Positions 53,990 through 62,980 are shown, numbered from the stretch's first letter. The stretch: 64,000 nucleotides of DNA from CAZFGK01 sp964518635 (GCA_964518635.1 CAZFGK010000014.1:1-64000); one strand, 5' to 3'. Made by a program: numbers and translations. The notes: generated by a model not told the origin, from the letters alone.

Positions 53990-55114
53990 ATGCAGGTTGA
54001 TGTCGTCCCGGTCGAATCGAAATCTCAACTCAAACAGTTCATTGAGTACCCGCATCAACTCTACAAGAATGAAGCGGCATATGTGCCGGCGCTTGATATC
54101 GAGCGGAACGAATTTTTTGATACTGAAAAAAATCCGTTCTACAAAGGTGCAAAGGTACAGCTCTTTCTTGCTGTTCGTGGGCATGTAGTCTGTGGACGTA
54201 TCGCAACCTGCGTAAACTACCGTCACAATGATTTTCACGGAGAGAAGACCGGCTTCTTCGGCTTTCTCGACTGCCCCGATGATTACGAAATCGCTTCACG
54301 CCTTCTGAAAGTCGCCATGATCACCCTCAAGAAGGAGGGGATGGAGACGATGCGCGGGCCGATGAATTTCTCCACTAATCATGAGATAGGTTTTCTGGTG
54401 GAAAATTTTGAAGACCCGCCACAGGTGATGATGACCTGGAACAAACCGTACTTGCCTGCACTGGCAGAGAAGTTTGGCTTGAAGAAAGTCATGGATCTGC
54501 TCGGCTTCTATATTGATGAAGAAGCACTCTCGCTGGATCGTCATGGAAAAGTCACGAAGCGTCTACTGGAACGCCAGAAGATCACCATTCGTACCATTCG
54601 GATGAATGATTTCGACAATGAAGTCAAACTGATCAATCGAATCTACAACGAGGCGTGGGAGCGAAACTGGGGATTCGTACCGATGGAACTCGAAGAGTTC
54701 AATTATATGGCAAAAAATCTAAAAGAGCTCGTCGATCCAAAGCTGGTGATTATCGCCATGCACGGGGAACGACCGGTCGGATTTTGTCTCGCCCTCCCGG
54801 ATATCAATCAGGCGTTGATTCACACAAGCGGGCATCTCCTTCCCTTTGGACTCTTCCAGATTCTCTGGCATACTAAAGTGAGCAACAAAGTCAATCGCCT
54901 CCGGATGATCACCATGGGAGTAGTGCATGATTATCATAAGAAGGGGGTCGACGCGGCATTGTATGTGCACACGGCACAGGCAGGAATGAAAGCGGGGTAT
55001 GTATCTGCTGAGCTTTCCTGGATACTTGAGACGAACGAACTAATGGTTGCCGCAGCTACTGCGCTCGGTTGCCGTCTCTATAAGCGATATCGTATTATGC
55101 AGATGCCGATCTGA
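53990..55114 (+). CDS. GNAT-fold acyltransferase-like protein
   Basis: 374 residues, soluble. Two GNAT-like halves are suggested: an N-terminal one (VDVVPVESKSQLKQF, FLAVRGHVVCGRIATCVN, MRGPMNFSTNHEIGFLVENF) and a C-terminal one (NEAWERNWGFVPMELEEFN, MHGERPVGFCLALPDIN, MGVVHDYHKKGVDAALY). The family is widespread next to SPT-like genes, and bacterial ceramide synthases were reported to belong to a comparable GNAT-like group; that assignment is from memory and tentative. Co-transcribed with the SPT-like gene. Confidence 0.65.
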   Translation: MQVDVVPVESKSQLKQFIEYPHQLYKNEAAYVPALDIERNEFFDTEKNPFYKGAKVQLFLAVRGHVVCGRIATCVNYRHNDFHGEKTGFFGFLDCPDDYEIASRLLKVAMITLKKEGMETMRGPMNFSTNHEIGFLVENFEDPPQVMMTWNKPYLPALAEKFGLKKVMDLLGFYIDEEALSLDRHGKVTKRLLERQKITIRTIRMNDFDNEVKLINRIYNEAWERNWGFVPMELEEFNYMAKNLKELVDPKLVIIAMHGERPVGFCLALPDINQALIHTSGHLLPFGLFQILWHTKVSNKVNRLRMITMGVVHDYHKKGVDAALYVHTAQAGMKAGYVSAELSWILETNELMVAAATALGCRLYKRYRIMQMPI

Positions 55115-55128
55115 TTCGGCTTCATTAT

Positions 55129-55692
55129 ATGAGACAGTTACCCGTCACGCTCACTTCTCGACTTCTTCCTCTCATCGTCTGCATACTCGCGCTGACAGGT
55201 GTGAGCGGCTGTATCAGCCGACTTCGACGTGATCTCTTTGTTGTCCATGATGGAGTCTCAACTCGAACGGAAGTAACTGGTACACATTTCTATCGCGGTG
55301 CTATGATCAACCCGATGCCAGAAACGCAGAACGATCTGATTCTTCCCGGGGACGATAATCTGCTGGTTCTTTTCTGTGAGCATCGGGGACAGAAGAGTGA
55401 TCGTGCACTTCGCTTTACGCTGGATGAAGTCATTCGATATCAGCTGTTCATACCACTGCCGCTGCAATTTTCGACCGACACACTTCCCATTACTGATCGC
55501 ATGATTGCCCAAAAGATCGGGGATTATACGATGAAGATTGAAGACCTTCGCTATCTGGGAAACAGCGGGGTCATTATCATTGATTCCATTGCGAGTGAAA
55601 ATCTCTTTGCCCACATGAACGGGAATTTTGGATCGGCTGTCGGAGACTCCGTTCGTTTTCAGGGTGAATTCAAGGCGAAGATCAAGCGGTAG
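55129..55692 (+). CDS. Lipoprotein of unknown function
   Basis: 187 residues with a lipoprotein signal ending VSGC (Cys28). The mature part has a strand-rich pattern (FVVHDGVSTRTEVTGTHFYR, ALRFTLDEVIRYQLFIPLPL, DYTMKIEDLRYLGNSGVIII, AVGDSVRFQGEFKAKIKR). It starts 14 bases after the GNAT-type gene and is probably the last gene of that operon, which hints at a lipid- or envelope-linked role. No family recognised. Confidence 0.7.
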   Translation: MRQLPVTLTSRLLPLIVCILALTGVSGCISRLRRDLFVVHDGVSTRTEVTGTHFYRGAMINPMPETQNDLILPGDDNLLVLFCEHRGQKSDRALRFTLDEVIRYQLFIPLPLQFSTDTLPITDRMIAQKIGDYTMKIEDLRYLGNSGVIIIDSIASENLFAHMNGNFGSAVGDSVRFQGEFKAKIKR

Positions 55693-56194
55693 ATTCACGC
55701 TCTCTCATCATTCCTCTCCATTTTTTCATGAGAAAATCCCTTTTGAAACAGATAGAACAGCAAGCTCCGGAATCGACGATACCTTATATGTTCGATTGTC
55801 TTCTTGAAATGTCATAGGTCTCCTGATTCCTCAAAAATGTCTCAACAGGCACAGTTCAGTTGATTCGTTTCGCTCTTACGAACCTCTCGGTACATATCCG
55901 AAGCCAGTGTCCAATCGCTGCATTGCGCCAGGCAGTTCAGACGCAATGTTGTTCTGCTTTGGCATTCGGAATGATATCACCTCCATTGTTCGATGGCGTG
56001 ACGACCACTACTTGGACGATGTAAGAAAGTTGAAAAACCCAGAAGGAGATTCCGTCTTGAGCTCACCATCAGGATGCCTTCAAGAATCCCGTTTTGTTTT
56101 AGGCTAAACAAACCGGTAGGTTCTGACGTCCTTCCTGTGTCTCAATCGCCAATGCAGGTGACATGGGTAATGAACAAAACGTAACGGAGAAGTC
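55693..56194. other. Gene-free region before the methyltransferase-like gene
   Basis: About 500 bases. A small hairpin TTTTC-ATGA-GAAAA near 55724 may end the upstream transcript. A 66-codon frame (55907-56107) lacks a ribosome site and coding character. The CGGAGAAG at 56185-56192 serves the next gene. Nothing else recognised. Confidence 0.5.
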
Positions 56195-56200
56195 GTGAAG

Positions 56201-57274
56201 ATGAAGCAGCATATTTCAAAAGTACTCACCAAAGCGGCAGCATTTCTTTTTAGGTCGGGTATTTTTGCCGTGACCTTGTCGCTCGTTTCCCTTTCTCCGT
56301 TCGCGCAGGAGACTGTCGATTCGTCGATTGTCGGTCGGATGAAACAGGATGCGACGGGACTCCTCCCGCTGGTGACGAGTGATGTAGCGAAAAGCTTTCT
56401 TGGCGCAGTCGCACATCTCCCGAAAGAGACTCCGACCTCCTCTGGCTACTACAATCGTGCCAAGCGAGAAATTCTGAGCGAAGCAGATTATCTGGCTCGA
56501 CCGGATTCGCTGAAAACAGGATTCGAGAAACGGGAGTTCGACGAGCAGTTCTACTACTACACCGGATACGGTTCGCCGCTTGCATTTGTGCGTGCACTTG
56601 ATTTGGCCGGTCAGAATGGACTTACTGATCTCAATGGAAAACGTATCATTGATTTTGGATTCGGGTCAATAGGTCAGCTTCGATTGATGGCGTCACTTGG
56701 AGCACATACTACTGGTTACGAAGTCTCACCCGTTTTGCAATATGTCTATGCGACATCCGAAGGGGAGATTCCGCGAGTCACTGATATTGCAGGTAAGGGG
56801 GAGAAGGGGAGCGTTGATCTTCAGTTCGGAAATTTTCCAGCCGACCCCGCAATCGCGAAGTCTCTCGAAGGGAAAAACGGAACAATCGATGTCTTCTTCT
56901 CTAAGAATACCCTCAAGCGTGGTTATATTCATCCTGAAAAGGAAGTCGATCCTCGCATGTTGGTCGATCTCGGGGTGAGTGATTCTGTCTATGTCAAACG
57001 AGTCTATGACCTGCTTGTACCCGGCGGAATATTTCTGATCTACAATATTTCACCGAAATACACGCCGCCAACCGATTCAAATTATATCCCCTGGTCGGAT
57101 GGTCGTTGTCCATTCGAGCAATCGCTTCTAACGGCAACGGGATTCAAGATCGTATCGTATAATCAAAACGATACGGAGTTCGTCCACAAGATGGGTGAGC
57201 CGCTCGGCTGGTTTGCGAAACCGGAGGACAAAGAGGGATTTTTTGGGATGTACACGATCATGAAGAAGCCGTGA
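56201..57274 (+). CDS. Exported SAM-methyltransferase-like protein
   Basis: 357 residues from ATG 56201 (GTG 56195 in frame is equally near the CGGAGAAG site). A signal peptide (FLFRSGIFAVTLSLVSLSPFAQ) is followed by a helical region and a class I methyltransferase fold: motif I region RIIDFGFGSIGQLRLMASLGA, acidic turn TTGYEVSPVLQYVYA, then TIDVFFSKNTLKRGYIHP and VYDLLVPGGIFLIYNISPK. The methyl donor SAM is not normally found outside the cytoplasm, so the signal peptide is odd; either the protein stays anchored inside, or the fold has another role. No partner genes. Function unknown. Confidence 0.72.
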   Translation: MKQHISKVLTKAAAFLFRSGIFAVTLSLVSLSPFAQETVDSSIVGRMKQDATGLLPLVTSDVAKSFLGAVAHLPKETPTSSGYYNRAKREILSEADYLARPDSLKTGFEKREFDEQFYYYTGYGSPLAFVRALDLAGQNGLTDLNGKRIIDFGFGSIGQLRLMASLGAHTTGYEVSPVLQYVYATSEGEIPRVTDIAGKGEKGSVDLQFGNFPADPAIAKSLEGKNGTIDVFFSKNTLKRGYIHPEKEVDPRMLVDLGVSDSVYVKRVYDLLVPGGIFLIYNISPKYTPPTDSNYIPWSDGRCPFEQSLLTATGFKIVSYNQNDTEFVHKMGEPLGWFAKPEDKEGFFGMYTIMKKP

Positions 57275-57330
57275 TGCACGAGCGTTTCGACTGAATATTT
57301 CCGTTTGCTCTTTCGGTGACCGTCCTTGTC

Positions 57331-57400
57331 ACCCAGAGCTTGTCGAAAGGTGATTTTCAAGGTTGCAGCAAACGTCATGCTTCGACAAGCTCAGCATGAC
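57331..57400. repeat. Dispersed palindromic repeat copy
   Basis: CTTCGACAAGCTCAG at 57380-57394, flanked by TCATG and CATGA, faces an inverted variant AGAGCTTGTCGAAAGG at 57335-57350, so the pair can form a hairpin. It is the third location of the family seen at 24.3 and 50.3 kb. It sits between the convergent methyltransferase-like and isocitrate dehydrogenase genes and may help end both transcripts. Confidence 0.75.
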
Positions 57401-57453
57401 AATGATAAGAACCCGACCGCGGGGTTGGGCTACTTACTCGGAAGATAGCCCGA

Positions 57454-58464
57454 CTACTGCCTTGCTATCTCCGCGACAATCTCATTCGTGAACTCCTGCG
57501 TGCCGGAGTGACCACCGAGATCACGAGTGAGAATCTTGCCATTCTTGAAAACTGAATGAATGGCATTCTCAATTTTGTCTGCGGCTGCCTTTTCATTCAG
57601 ATGCCGAAGCATCAGCACCGCGGAGAACATCAGCGCGGATGGATTCGCCACGTTCTTCCCTGCGATATCCGGTGCGCTGCCGTGCACCGCTTCAAATACC
57701 GCGCAGCGTTCACCGATATTCGCGCCGGGAACAATTCCAAGCCCGCCGACCAGACCGGCGCAGAGATCGCTGACAATATCACCAAACAGATTTTCAAGCA
57801 CGAGGACATCATAGCGCCCCGGATCCATCACCAGATCCATGCAAAGGGCATCGACTATCTTGTTATCTGCTTTGATTTCAGGATAAGCCGCAGACTCTTC
57901 GTTGAAACAATTCAGAAAAAGCCCATCGGTCAGTTTCATGATATTCGCCTTATGCACGCAGGTCACTCGCTTGCGGCCATTGGCACGGGCATGCTCAAAT
58001 GCCCACTTGGCGATTCTGCGCGATGCCTTCTCAGTGATTACACGCGTGGCGGTCATCACCCCAGCTGCGACTTTATGCTCGAGTCCGGCGTAGAGTCCTT
58101 CACTGTTTTCGCGCACGATAATCAGATCGACATCGTTGAAATGGGATTTCACATTGGGGACGGTCTTGACCGGGCGAAGATTTGAAAAAAGTTCAAGCTC
58201 CTGCCTGATTGTCACATTCGCAGAGCGGAATCCGCCGCCGATTGGTGTGGTGAGTGGTCCTTTGAGAGCGGTACCGGTGCGGCGGATTGAATCAAGGAGG
58301 GCGGGAGGTGTCGGTGAGCCGAATTGTTCGACTGCGGCTGCGCCACCGATCTGGTAGTCCCAGTCGATTTCGATGCCGGCGGCTTCGATGACACGCAGGG
58401 TGGCGGCGGTGACTTCCGGTCCGATTCCGTCACCGGGGATGAGGGTAACAAGATGTGTTGGCAT
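57454..58464 (-). CDS. NAD-dependent isocitrate dehydrogenase-type beta-decarboxylating dehydrogenase
   Basis: 336 residues, the family length. Motifs: LIPGDGIGPEV at the N-terminus, LKGPLTTPIGGGFRSANVTI with the substrate-binding Ser region, LFSNLRPVKTV, IIVRENSEGLYAGLEH, VHKANIMKLTDGLF with the catalytic Lys, DPGRYDVLVLENLFGDIVSD with the metal Asp residues, and FEAVHGSAPDIAGKN. The SANVT and NSEGLYAGLEH stretches favour isocitrate over isopropylmalate or homoisocitrate. It catalyses oxidative decarboxylation of isocitrate in the TCA cycle. It stands alone. Confidence 0.88.
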   Translation of the reverse strand: MPTHLVTLIPGDGIGPEVTAATLRVIEAAGIEIDWDYQIGGAAAVEQFGSPTPPALLDSIRRTGTALKGPLTTPIGGGFRSANVTIRQELELFSNLRPVKTVPNVKSHFNDVDLIIVRENSEGLYAGLEHKVAAGVMTATRVITEKASRRIAKWAFEHARANGRKRVTCVHKANIMKLTDGLFLNCFNEESAAYPEIKADNKIVDALCMDLVMDPGRYDVLVLENLFGDIVSDLCAGLVGGLGIVPGANIGERCAVFEAVHGSAPDIAGKNVANPSALMFSAVLMLRHLNEKAAADKIENAIHSVFKNGKILTRDLGGHSGTQEFTNEIVAEIARQ

Positions 58465-58595
58465 ATATCTAATCTTTATCGGCTAGAGGTGGTAAGGGAT
58501 TGAATGGGGGAGAGTAGGGGATCAATTCAAAGAAGTCAATTTCGTTTGAATTATCTTGGGCATCATTTTCTCAGACGCGAAATTACTCAATCACT

Positions 58596-59606
58596 TCATT
58601 TATCGATCAGTTGGAGTTTAGATACAGAACCATCAAGTGTTCCAATGTACAACTCCTTGCCGTGTACTCGAATCGATCTGACTGCGCCCGGCATTTGAAC
58701 CCGTTCATTTATCAATCCACTACGTCGTTCAATGAAAAGAAGGCTGCCAAGCCCGGTTCCGGTGATGACATGCGCTCCCATCAAAACTGGAGATTTGACA
58801 CTCCAGGGATCATCTGTTACAGCACTAACTGTCCACAATTTCTTTCCATCAAGTGCATTCAGGCAATGGAACTGCCCTTCAACGTTTGACTGGAATCCGT
58901 TAGTATGGAGAAAGAGCAGACCGTCTGCTTCCACAATTTTCCCATAGACAAAGCTGTTTAGACTCGCAATCGTCTCAATTTTCTTCTCTGAAAAATCCAG
59001 AGTGATCACTCTACCAGATTCTGTTCCGAGGTAGCAATTACCTTCTGCAATTGTAAGTGGGGTAGTGATTCTTTCTCCCAACTTCGTACTCCATACGATC
59101 TGACCATCTTTCCCCCGTAACAGATAGAGTTCCCCGGTCATCGTCCCAAAGAGGACTCGACTGTCTATCACAACAGGCGACGAAGGCCAGAAGTCGCTGT
59201 TTAATGAATCCGGCGGGTCGAATGACCACTGGAAACTCGAGTCAATTGCCGAAATCGAATAAATCATATCGGTGGTTGAAACTGCAATTATGTTGCCATT
59301 TAAGGTAAGCAAGTCTGTCGTGAGTCCACAGCCGATTTCTGTCTGCCCCGGGACTGTTTTCTGAAACAAGATCCTTCCATCAGAGATGCTAATCCCCAGC
59401 AGACCTGCCTCGCATTGTTCCGTTGGTTGCTGATCAAACGGCATGATGAGTGAATCACCTAAAAGAATTGGATCGCCATGAAAACTGACTGCCCCGAGAT
59501 GCAGTTGCCAAACTAGAGTTCCGGAGTCACGATTGAGCGCGTAGACGGTCCCCGAGCAGGAAGCGATTAGTAGAAGATCACCTACGACCGTAGGTGTGAC
59601 ATACAC
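58596..59606 (-). CDS. PQQ-like beta-propeller protein, 5' part separated by an in-frame TGA
   Basis: 336 residues from the first ATG after the stop codon at 59607. Repeats of VYALNRDSGTLVWQ, YLLRGKDGQIVWSTKLGE, NALDGKKLWTVSA and LYIGTLDGSVSKLQLIDK are PQQ/BamB-like blades. The blade preceding the TGA (SSIKEVWTFDTGG) belongs to the same propeller, so the gene is split rather than two genes. As an isolated ORF it lacks a signal peptide and the first half-blade and would not be exported. No BamB partner genes nearby. Confidence 0.75.
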   Translation of the reverse strand: MYVTPTVVGDLLLIASCSGTVYALNRDSGTLVWQLHLGAVSFHGDPILLGDSLIMPFDQQPTEQCEAGLLGISISDGRILFQKTVPGQTEIGCGLTTDLLTLNGNIIAVSTTDMIYSISAIDSSFQWSFDPPDSLNSDFWPSSPVVIDSRVLFGTMTGELYLLRGKDGQIVWSTKLGERITTPLTIAEGNCYLGTESGRVITLDFSEKKIETIASLNSFVYGKIVEADGLLFLHTNGFQSNVEGQFHCLNALDGKKLWTVSAVTDDPWSVKSPVLMGAHVITGTGLGSLLFIERRSGLINERVQMPGAVRSIRVHGKELYIGTLDGSVSKLQLIDK

Positions 59607-59756
59607 TCAGCCACCTGTGTCGAATGTCCAGACTTCCTTTATACTTGATCTCGACTCTAAGCCATTGTCTGGTGCTGTTGCGATTGCACTCTGAGTCTGT
59701 GCAAGAATGAGTGTAATTGGCAGAAACACCAGAATACAGAGTCGACAGACTACCAT
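59607..59756 (-). pseudogene. N-terminal part of the PQQ-like propeller gene before the TGA
   Basis: 49 residues: signal peptide MVVCRLCILVFLPITLILAQ and the first half-blade (IKEVWTFDTGG), then TGA, then VYVTPTVVGDLLLI in the same frame. Related propellers read WxFxTGGxVxSSP at this place, so one sense codon has become TGA. An ATG at 59819 also is in frame. Together with the CDS downstream this would make a normal exported protein of about 385 residues. Confidence 0.72.
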
Positions 59757-59815
59757 GGTAAGGATACGAATGGTGGCGCAGCATGTTTCGGCTTGGCGAG
59801 AATCACGGACAGCCC

Positions 59816-61171
59816 TCAATTATTTATCCCACTCGCTGGAGCGGGGATTCTTCCGCCGCGTGCAATCAATGCCGCCGATGAAAAACGAGAGACCGCCATA
59901 ATCGGCGCAGTTCCCAGCAAGCCGCCGTATTCAGCCGACTGACCAACCACTTTCCCCGGCACGGGAATAATTCGCACGGCGGTCGTCTTATGATTCACCA
60001 CCCCAATCGCGGCTTCATCAGCAATAATCGCAGCGATAGTCGTGGCAGGGGTGTCGCCGGGGACAGCTACCATATCAAGTCCGACCGAGCAGACCGAGGT
60101 CATAGCTTCGAGTTTTTCAAGTGTCAACGCGCCGCATTCGACGGCGCGAATCATCCCTGCATCCTCGGAAACTGGAATAAACGCGCCGGACATCCCGCCA
60201 ATAAACGACGACGCCATCAGTCCACCTTTTTTCACTGCATCATTGAGCAGCATAAGAGCGGCAGTCGTTCCCGGTGCGCCGCAGCGTTCGACACCGATTG
60301 CTTCGAGAATATCGGCAACCGAATCCCCTTCCGCCGGAGTTGGCGCGAGAGAGAGATCGACAATCCCGAATGGGACGCCGATCCGTTGCGAACATTTCCG
60401 CCCGACCATCTCTCCCATGCGAGTCACTTTGAATGCAGTCCGCTTGATCACTTCGGCAAGTGTGCCGAAATCGCAGTCTCCCGCTTTCTTGACTGCGTTG
60501 AGTACAACACCCGGCCCGCTGATTCCGACATTGAGCACCACTTCCGGTTCGCTGATCCCATGAAATGCTCCTGCAACGAAGGGATTGTCTTCGACGCAGT
60601 TAGCGAAGACAACAAACTTGCAGCAGCCGACTGCTTCGTGGGTTTTGGCGGCGAGCTCTTTAATCATGTCGCCGCAGATGGCGACGGCGTCCATATTGAT
60701 TCCGGCCTTGCTGCTGGCGACGTTCACAAATCCGCAGACCCGTTTGGTGGCGGCGAAGGCATCGGGAATGGAGGCGATCAGGTTTCGGTCCCCGTTGGTC
60801 ATCCCTTTTTGGACAAGCGCGCCGAATCCGCCGAGATAATCGACCCCCAGTTCGGCGGCGACATTATCGAGAGTCACACACACTTCGATCATCCCGGCGA
60901 CATCGTGCCCGTCGGCGATGATTGCGATTGGCGTGACCGAGATACGTTTGTTGGCAATGGGGATACCGTAGTCGAGGGAGACCCGCTCGACAGTCTTCAC
61001 ATGGTTGCTGGCGAGGCGGAGAATCTTCTCACGGATGTTGGCGCAAAGCCGCTTGATGTCGGGGTTGGGGCAATCGCGCAGGGAGATACCCATAGTGACA
61101 GTCCGAATGTCGAGATGCTCGACTTCGGTCATGTGAATAGTCTCTATTATTTCTTCAGGACGGTAAGGCAT
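59816..61171 (-). CDS. UPF0210 / PFL-family protein (DUF711)
   Basis: 451 residues from ATG 61171, which fits family starts (EEIIETIHM, EHLDIRTVTMGISLRDC). The chain carries GVDYLGGFGALVQKGMTNGD, VNVASSKAGINMDAV, HGISEPEVVLNVGISGPGVV, PTPAEGDSVADILEAIGVER and FIGGMSGAFIPVSEDAGM, all of this family. Structures show a ten-strand pyruvate-formate-lyase-like barrel; function is not established. The gene is normally directly downstream of an ACT-domain gene of UPF0237. Here that partner lies at 63041, with an HD/YwgA pair in between. A run of nine G (59816-strand: C) at 61172-61180 precedes the ATG. Confidence 0.9.
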   Translation of the reverse strand: MPYRPEEIIETIHMTEVEHLDIRTVTMGISLRDCPNPDIKRLCANIREKILRLASNHVKTVERVSLDYGIPIANKRISVTPIAIIADGHDVAGMIEVCVTLDNVAAELGVDYLGGFGALVQKGMTNGDRNLIASIPDAFAATKRVCGFVNVASSKAGINMDAVAICGDMIKELAAKTHEAVGCCKFVVFANCVEDNPFVAGAFHGISEPEVVLNVGISGPGVVLNAVKKAGDCDFGTLAEVIKRTAFKVTRMGEMVGRKCSQRIGVPFGIVDLSLAPTPAEGDSVADILEAIGVERCGAPGTTAALMLLNDAVKKGGLMASSFIGGMSGAFIPVSEDAGMIRAVECGALTLEKLEAMTSVCSVGLDMVAVPGDTPATTIAAIIADEAAIGVVNHKTTAVRIIPVPGKVVGQSAEYGGLLGTAPIMAVSRFSSAALIARGGRIPAPASGINN

Positions 61172-61700
61172 GGGGGGGGGTAATCCAACCATTAGAAATT
61201 AATCTCACTAGTTCAGTGGAAATGGATTCTTCACTAAATTTAGGTTTTAGTGATTTGACAGTTGTTGCAACAATGTCTTTTGACCAATTACCAGAGGCGA
61301 AGAGCTTTTCAGAAACATAAAAGCAAGTGGCGCTGAGCTCAATATCGCTCGACGAAAGTTGACCAAACATGTCTAACACTTGGTCAAGCTTGCGGAGAAC
61401 CGCATCGTCGGGAGTGCTCAAAGAGTCTGCATTTGATCCAAGTCGAATAATGAACCCATAACCGTCTTGAGAAGCAGAAACATGCAGATATCCACTATTT
61501 TTCATGCGATCAAGATCAAACGTCAGCTCATGAGAATAAGGTCCATAATGATACATCGTAACGGGATAGCCCATTTCGACGCCCGCTGATTGTAGAAATA
61601 GCACCAATTTCTGAAGTTGTATCTTCCCCAATCTACTATTCTTAGCGACCGCCTTCCGAACCAGGCAAGCCAAAATGTTCGCACGCTCTGTAAACTCCAT
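61155..61700 (-). CDS. YwgA-like protein (Panacea/DUF4065-type fold suspected)
   Basis: 181 residues from ATG 61700, where AAAGGAGAAGCG lies upstream; a GTG start at 61733 overlapping the HD gene is less likely. The N-terminal half reads LGKIQLQKLVLFLQSAGVEM then TMYHYGPYSHELTFDLDRM, the pattern of YwgA and Panacea (antitoxin-like) domains. In Bacillus the ywgA gene neighbours ywfO, which encodes an HD phosphohydrolase, as here. The 3' end overlaps the UPF0210 start through a C-rich tract. It may regulate or inhibit the HD enzyme; that is inference. Confidence 0.7.
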   Translation of the reverse strand: MEFTERANILACLVRKAVAKNSRLGKIQLQKLVLFLQSAGVEMGYPVTMYHYGPYSHELTFDLDRMKNSGYLHVSASQDGYGFIIRLGSNADSLSTPDDAVLRKLDQVLDMFGQLSSSDIELSATCFYVSEKLFASGNWSKDIVATTVKSLKPKFSEESISTELVRLISNGWITPPHALPS

Positions 61701-61729
61701 ATCGCTTCTCCTTTCATCGGGTGACATTG

Positions 61730-62980
61730 TCACGCCATGACCCTATTGCAGATAGCCTCAATCTCTTCTAGCTTATCACGATCGGAAAAAACACGAAACT
61801 GATCAATGCCAGTCAGTTTATCTATCAATGAGGACTCTCTTTTGACATCTTGGCACGTACCGTTTCGCTTTTGAACCAAAAACTCAACGCTTGTAAATTT
61901 ATGTGCAGCTTTTGCTGAATGATCAAACATATAGCTATCGGCAAATGACGGACTGTTTTCCAGTTCTTGCTCTAGAATACGAAGCTTTCTGTCCTCATCT
62001 TTCTGGACATCCGTGCTTGACTGATAAGCAAGCCTGAAATGATCGCGTCGAACTACTCGCTTGGCGTGTTTGTTAGAGTCCGGTGCATCATGCAGCAAGG
62101 CGAAAACAGTGGAATCGTCATGCTTTAGATAATCGGCGATGGCCTTGGGATAGGAAAACCCAGCATCTCTTAGTGCTCGTGCGAAGTGAAGACTATAAAT
62201 CCGGGCAATCTTATGATAATACACTTGAGCAAACATATGATATCGGGCAACTACAAGAGCCTCCAAGGCAAATAAGCCGTCTTCTCCAATTGCCAGTACT
62301 GGATTGCCGCCATTTGGTTTTTCAACAAGGCGTAGGCTCTCAATCAATTTATTGTGATCATATCTACCGTAAGATACTCCTGCGTGGAGAGAATCTCTAA
62401 GAAGGTAGTCCATTTTGTCACTGTCAACTTCCCCTGCAAAAATACCTGCCACGAACTGCAATTTGGGGTCTAGTGAACTTTTAGAAGAAAATAAATCGTC
62501 GACATCGTTTCGAGTGATACCCCAATTTGAACAATGATTATCAATTAAACTACCAATTCCAGTCTTCAGAATTACTTCCCTAGAGTAGTCTTCGTGTTTC
62601 ACGCCCTGAGGAAAGAGATCCTCTGATGAGTGTGAGAATGGGGCATGACCAGTGTCATGAAGCAAAGAGCCAAGGCACAGTCGAACGCGTTCTCGCTTTA
62701 AGTCAACTTCTTGCCATCCAAAACTATCCTTAAGCAGATCTCTTGCATCAGGGTTTGAGATCAGGTGGTCAAAGATTCTAACTGAAAATGCACATACACC
62801 CAAAGAGTGCGGAAAGCGCGTATGCTCTGCTCCAGGATATCCCAAGTACGCAAATGACAACTGCTTAACTCGGCGAAGCCGCTGAAATTCGGGCGTGTCG
62901 ACTATGTCCCTAACAAAGGGATAAAGTCGAATAAAACCATGAATCGGATCGCGAACCCGAAAGTCTTTCATCTCAGGCAT
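61730..62980 (-). CDS. HD-domain phosphohydrolase, YwfO/SAMHD1-like
   Basis: 416 residues. The HD superfamily metal site is complete: H58 (HTRFPHSLGVC), H108-D109 with H112 (LLHDTGHAPFSH) and D near 198 (GEVDSDKMDYLLRDS). IHGFIRLYPFVRDIVDTPEF and FQRLRRVKQL at the start match the dNTPase-like HD proteins. Such enzymes hydrolyse dNTPs or nucleotides and some act in defence by nucleotide depletion. The stop lies next to the YwgA-like gene, so they form a pair. More AT-rich than flanking genes, suggesting later acquisition. Confidence 0.88.
   Translation of the reverse strand: MPEMKDFRVRDPIHGFIRLYPFVRDIVDTPEFQRLRRVKQLSFAYLGYPGAEHTRFPHSLGVCAFSVRIFDHLISNPDARDLLKDSFGWQEVDLKRERVRLCLGSLLHDTGHAPFSHSSEDLFPQGVKHEDYSREVILKTGIGSLIDNHCSNWGITRNDVDDLFSSKSSLDPKLQFVAGIFAGEVDSDKMDYLLRDSLHAGVSYGRYDHNKLIESLRLVEKPNGGNPVLAIGEDGLFALEALVVARYHMFAQVYYHKIARIYSLHFARALRDAGFSYPKAIADYLKHDDSTVFALLHDAPDSNKHAKRVVRRDHFRLAYQSSTDVQKDEDRKLRILEQELENSPSFADSYMFDHSAKAAHKFTSVEFLVQKRNGTCQDVKRESSLIDKLTGIDQFRVFSDRDKLEEIEAICNRVMA

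Noticed and set aside
55907..56107. 66-codon plus-strand frame
   Set aside because: No ribosome site or family pattern; likely chance.
57556..58185. 209-codon plus-strand frame
   Set aside because: Antisense to isocitrate dehydrogenase; no recognisable protein features.
59990..61183. 397-codon open frame on the plus strand
   Set aside because: It lies wholly antisense to the clearly recognised UPF0210 gene and has no family motif or ribosome site; it is a composition shadow.
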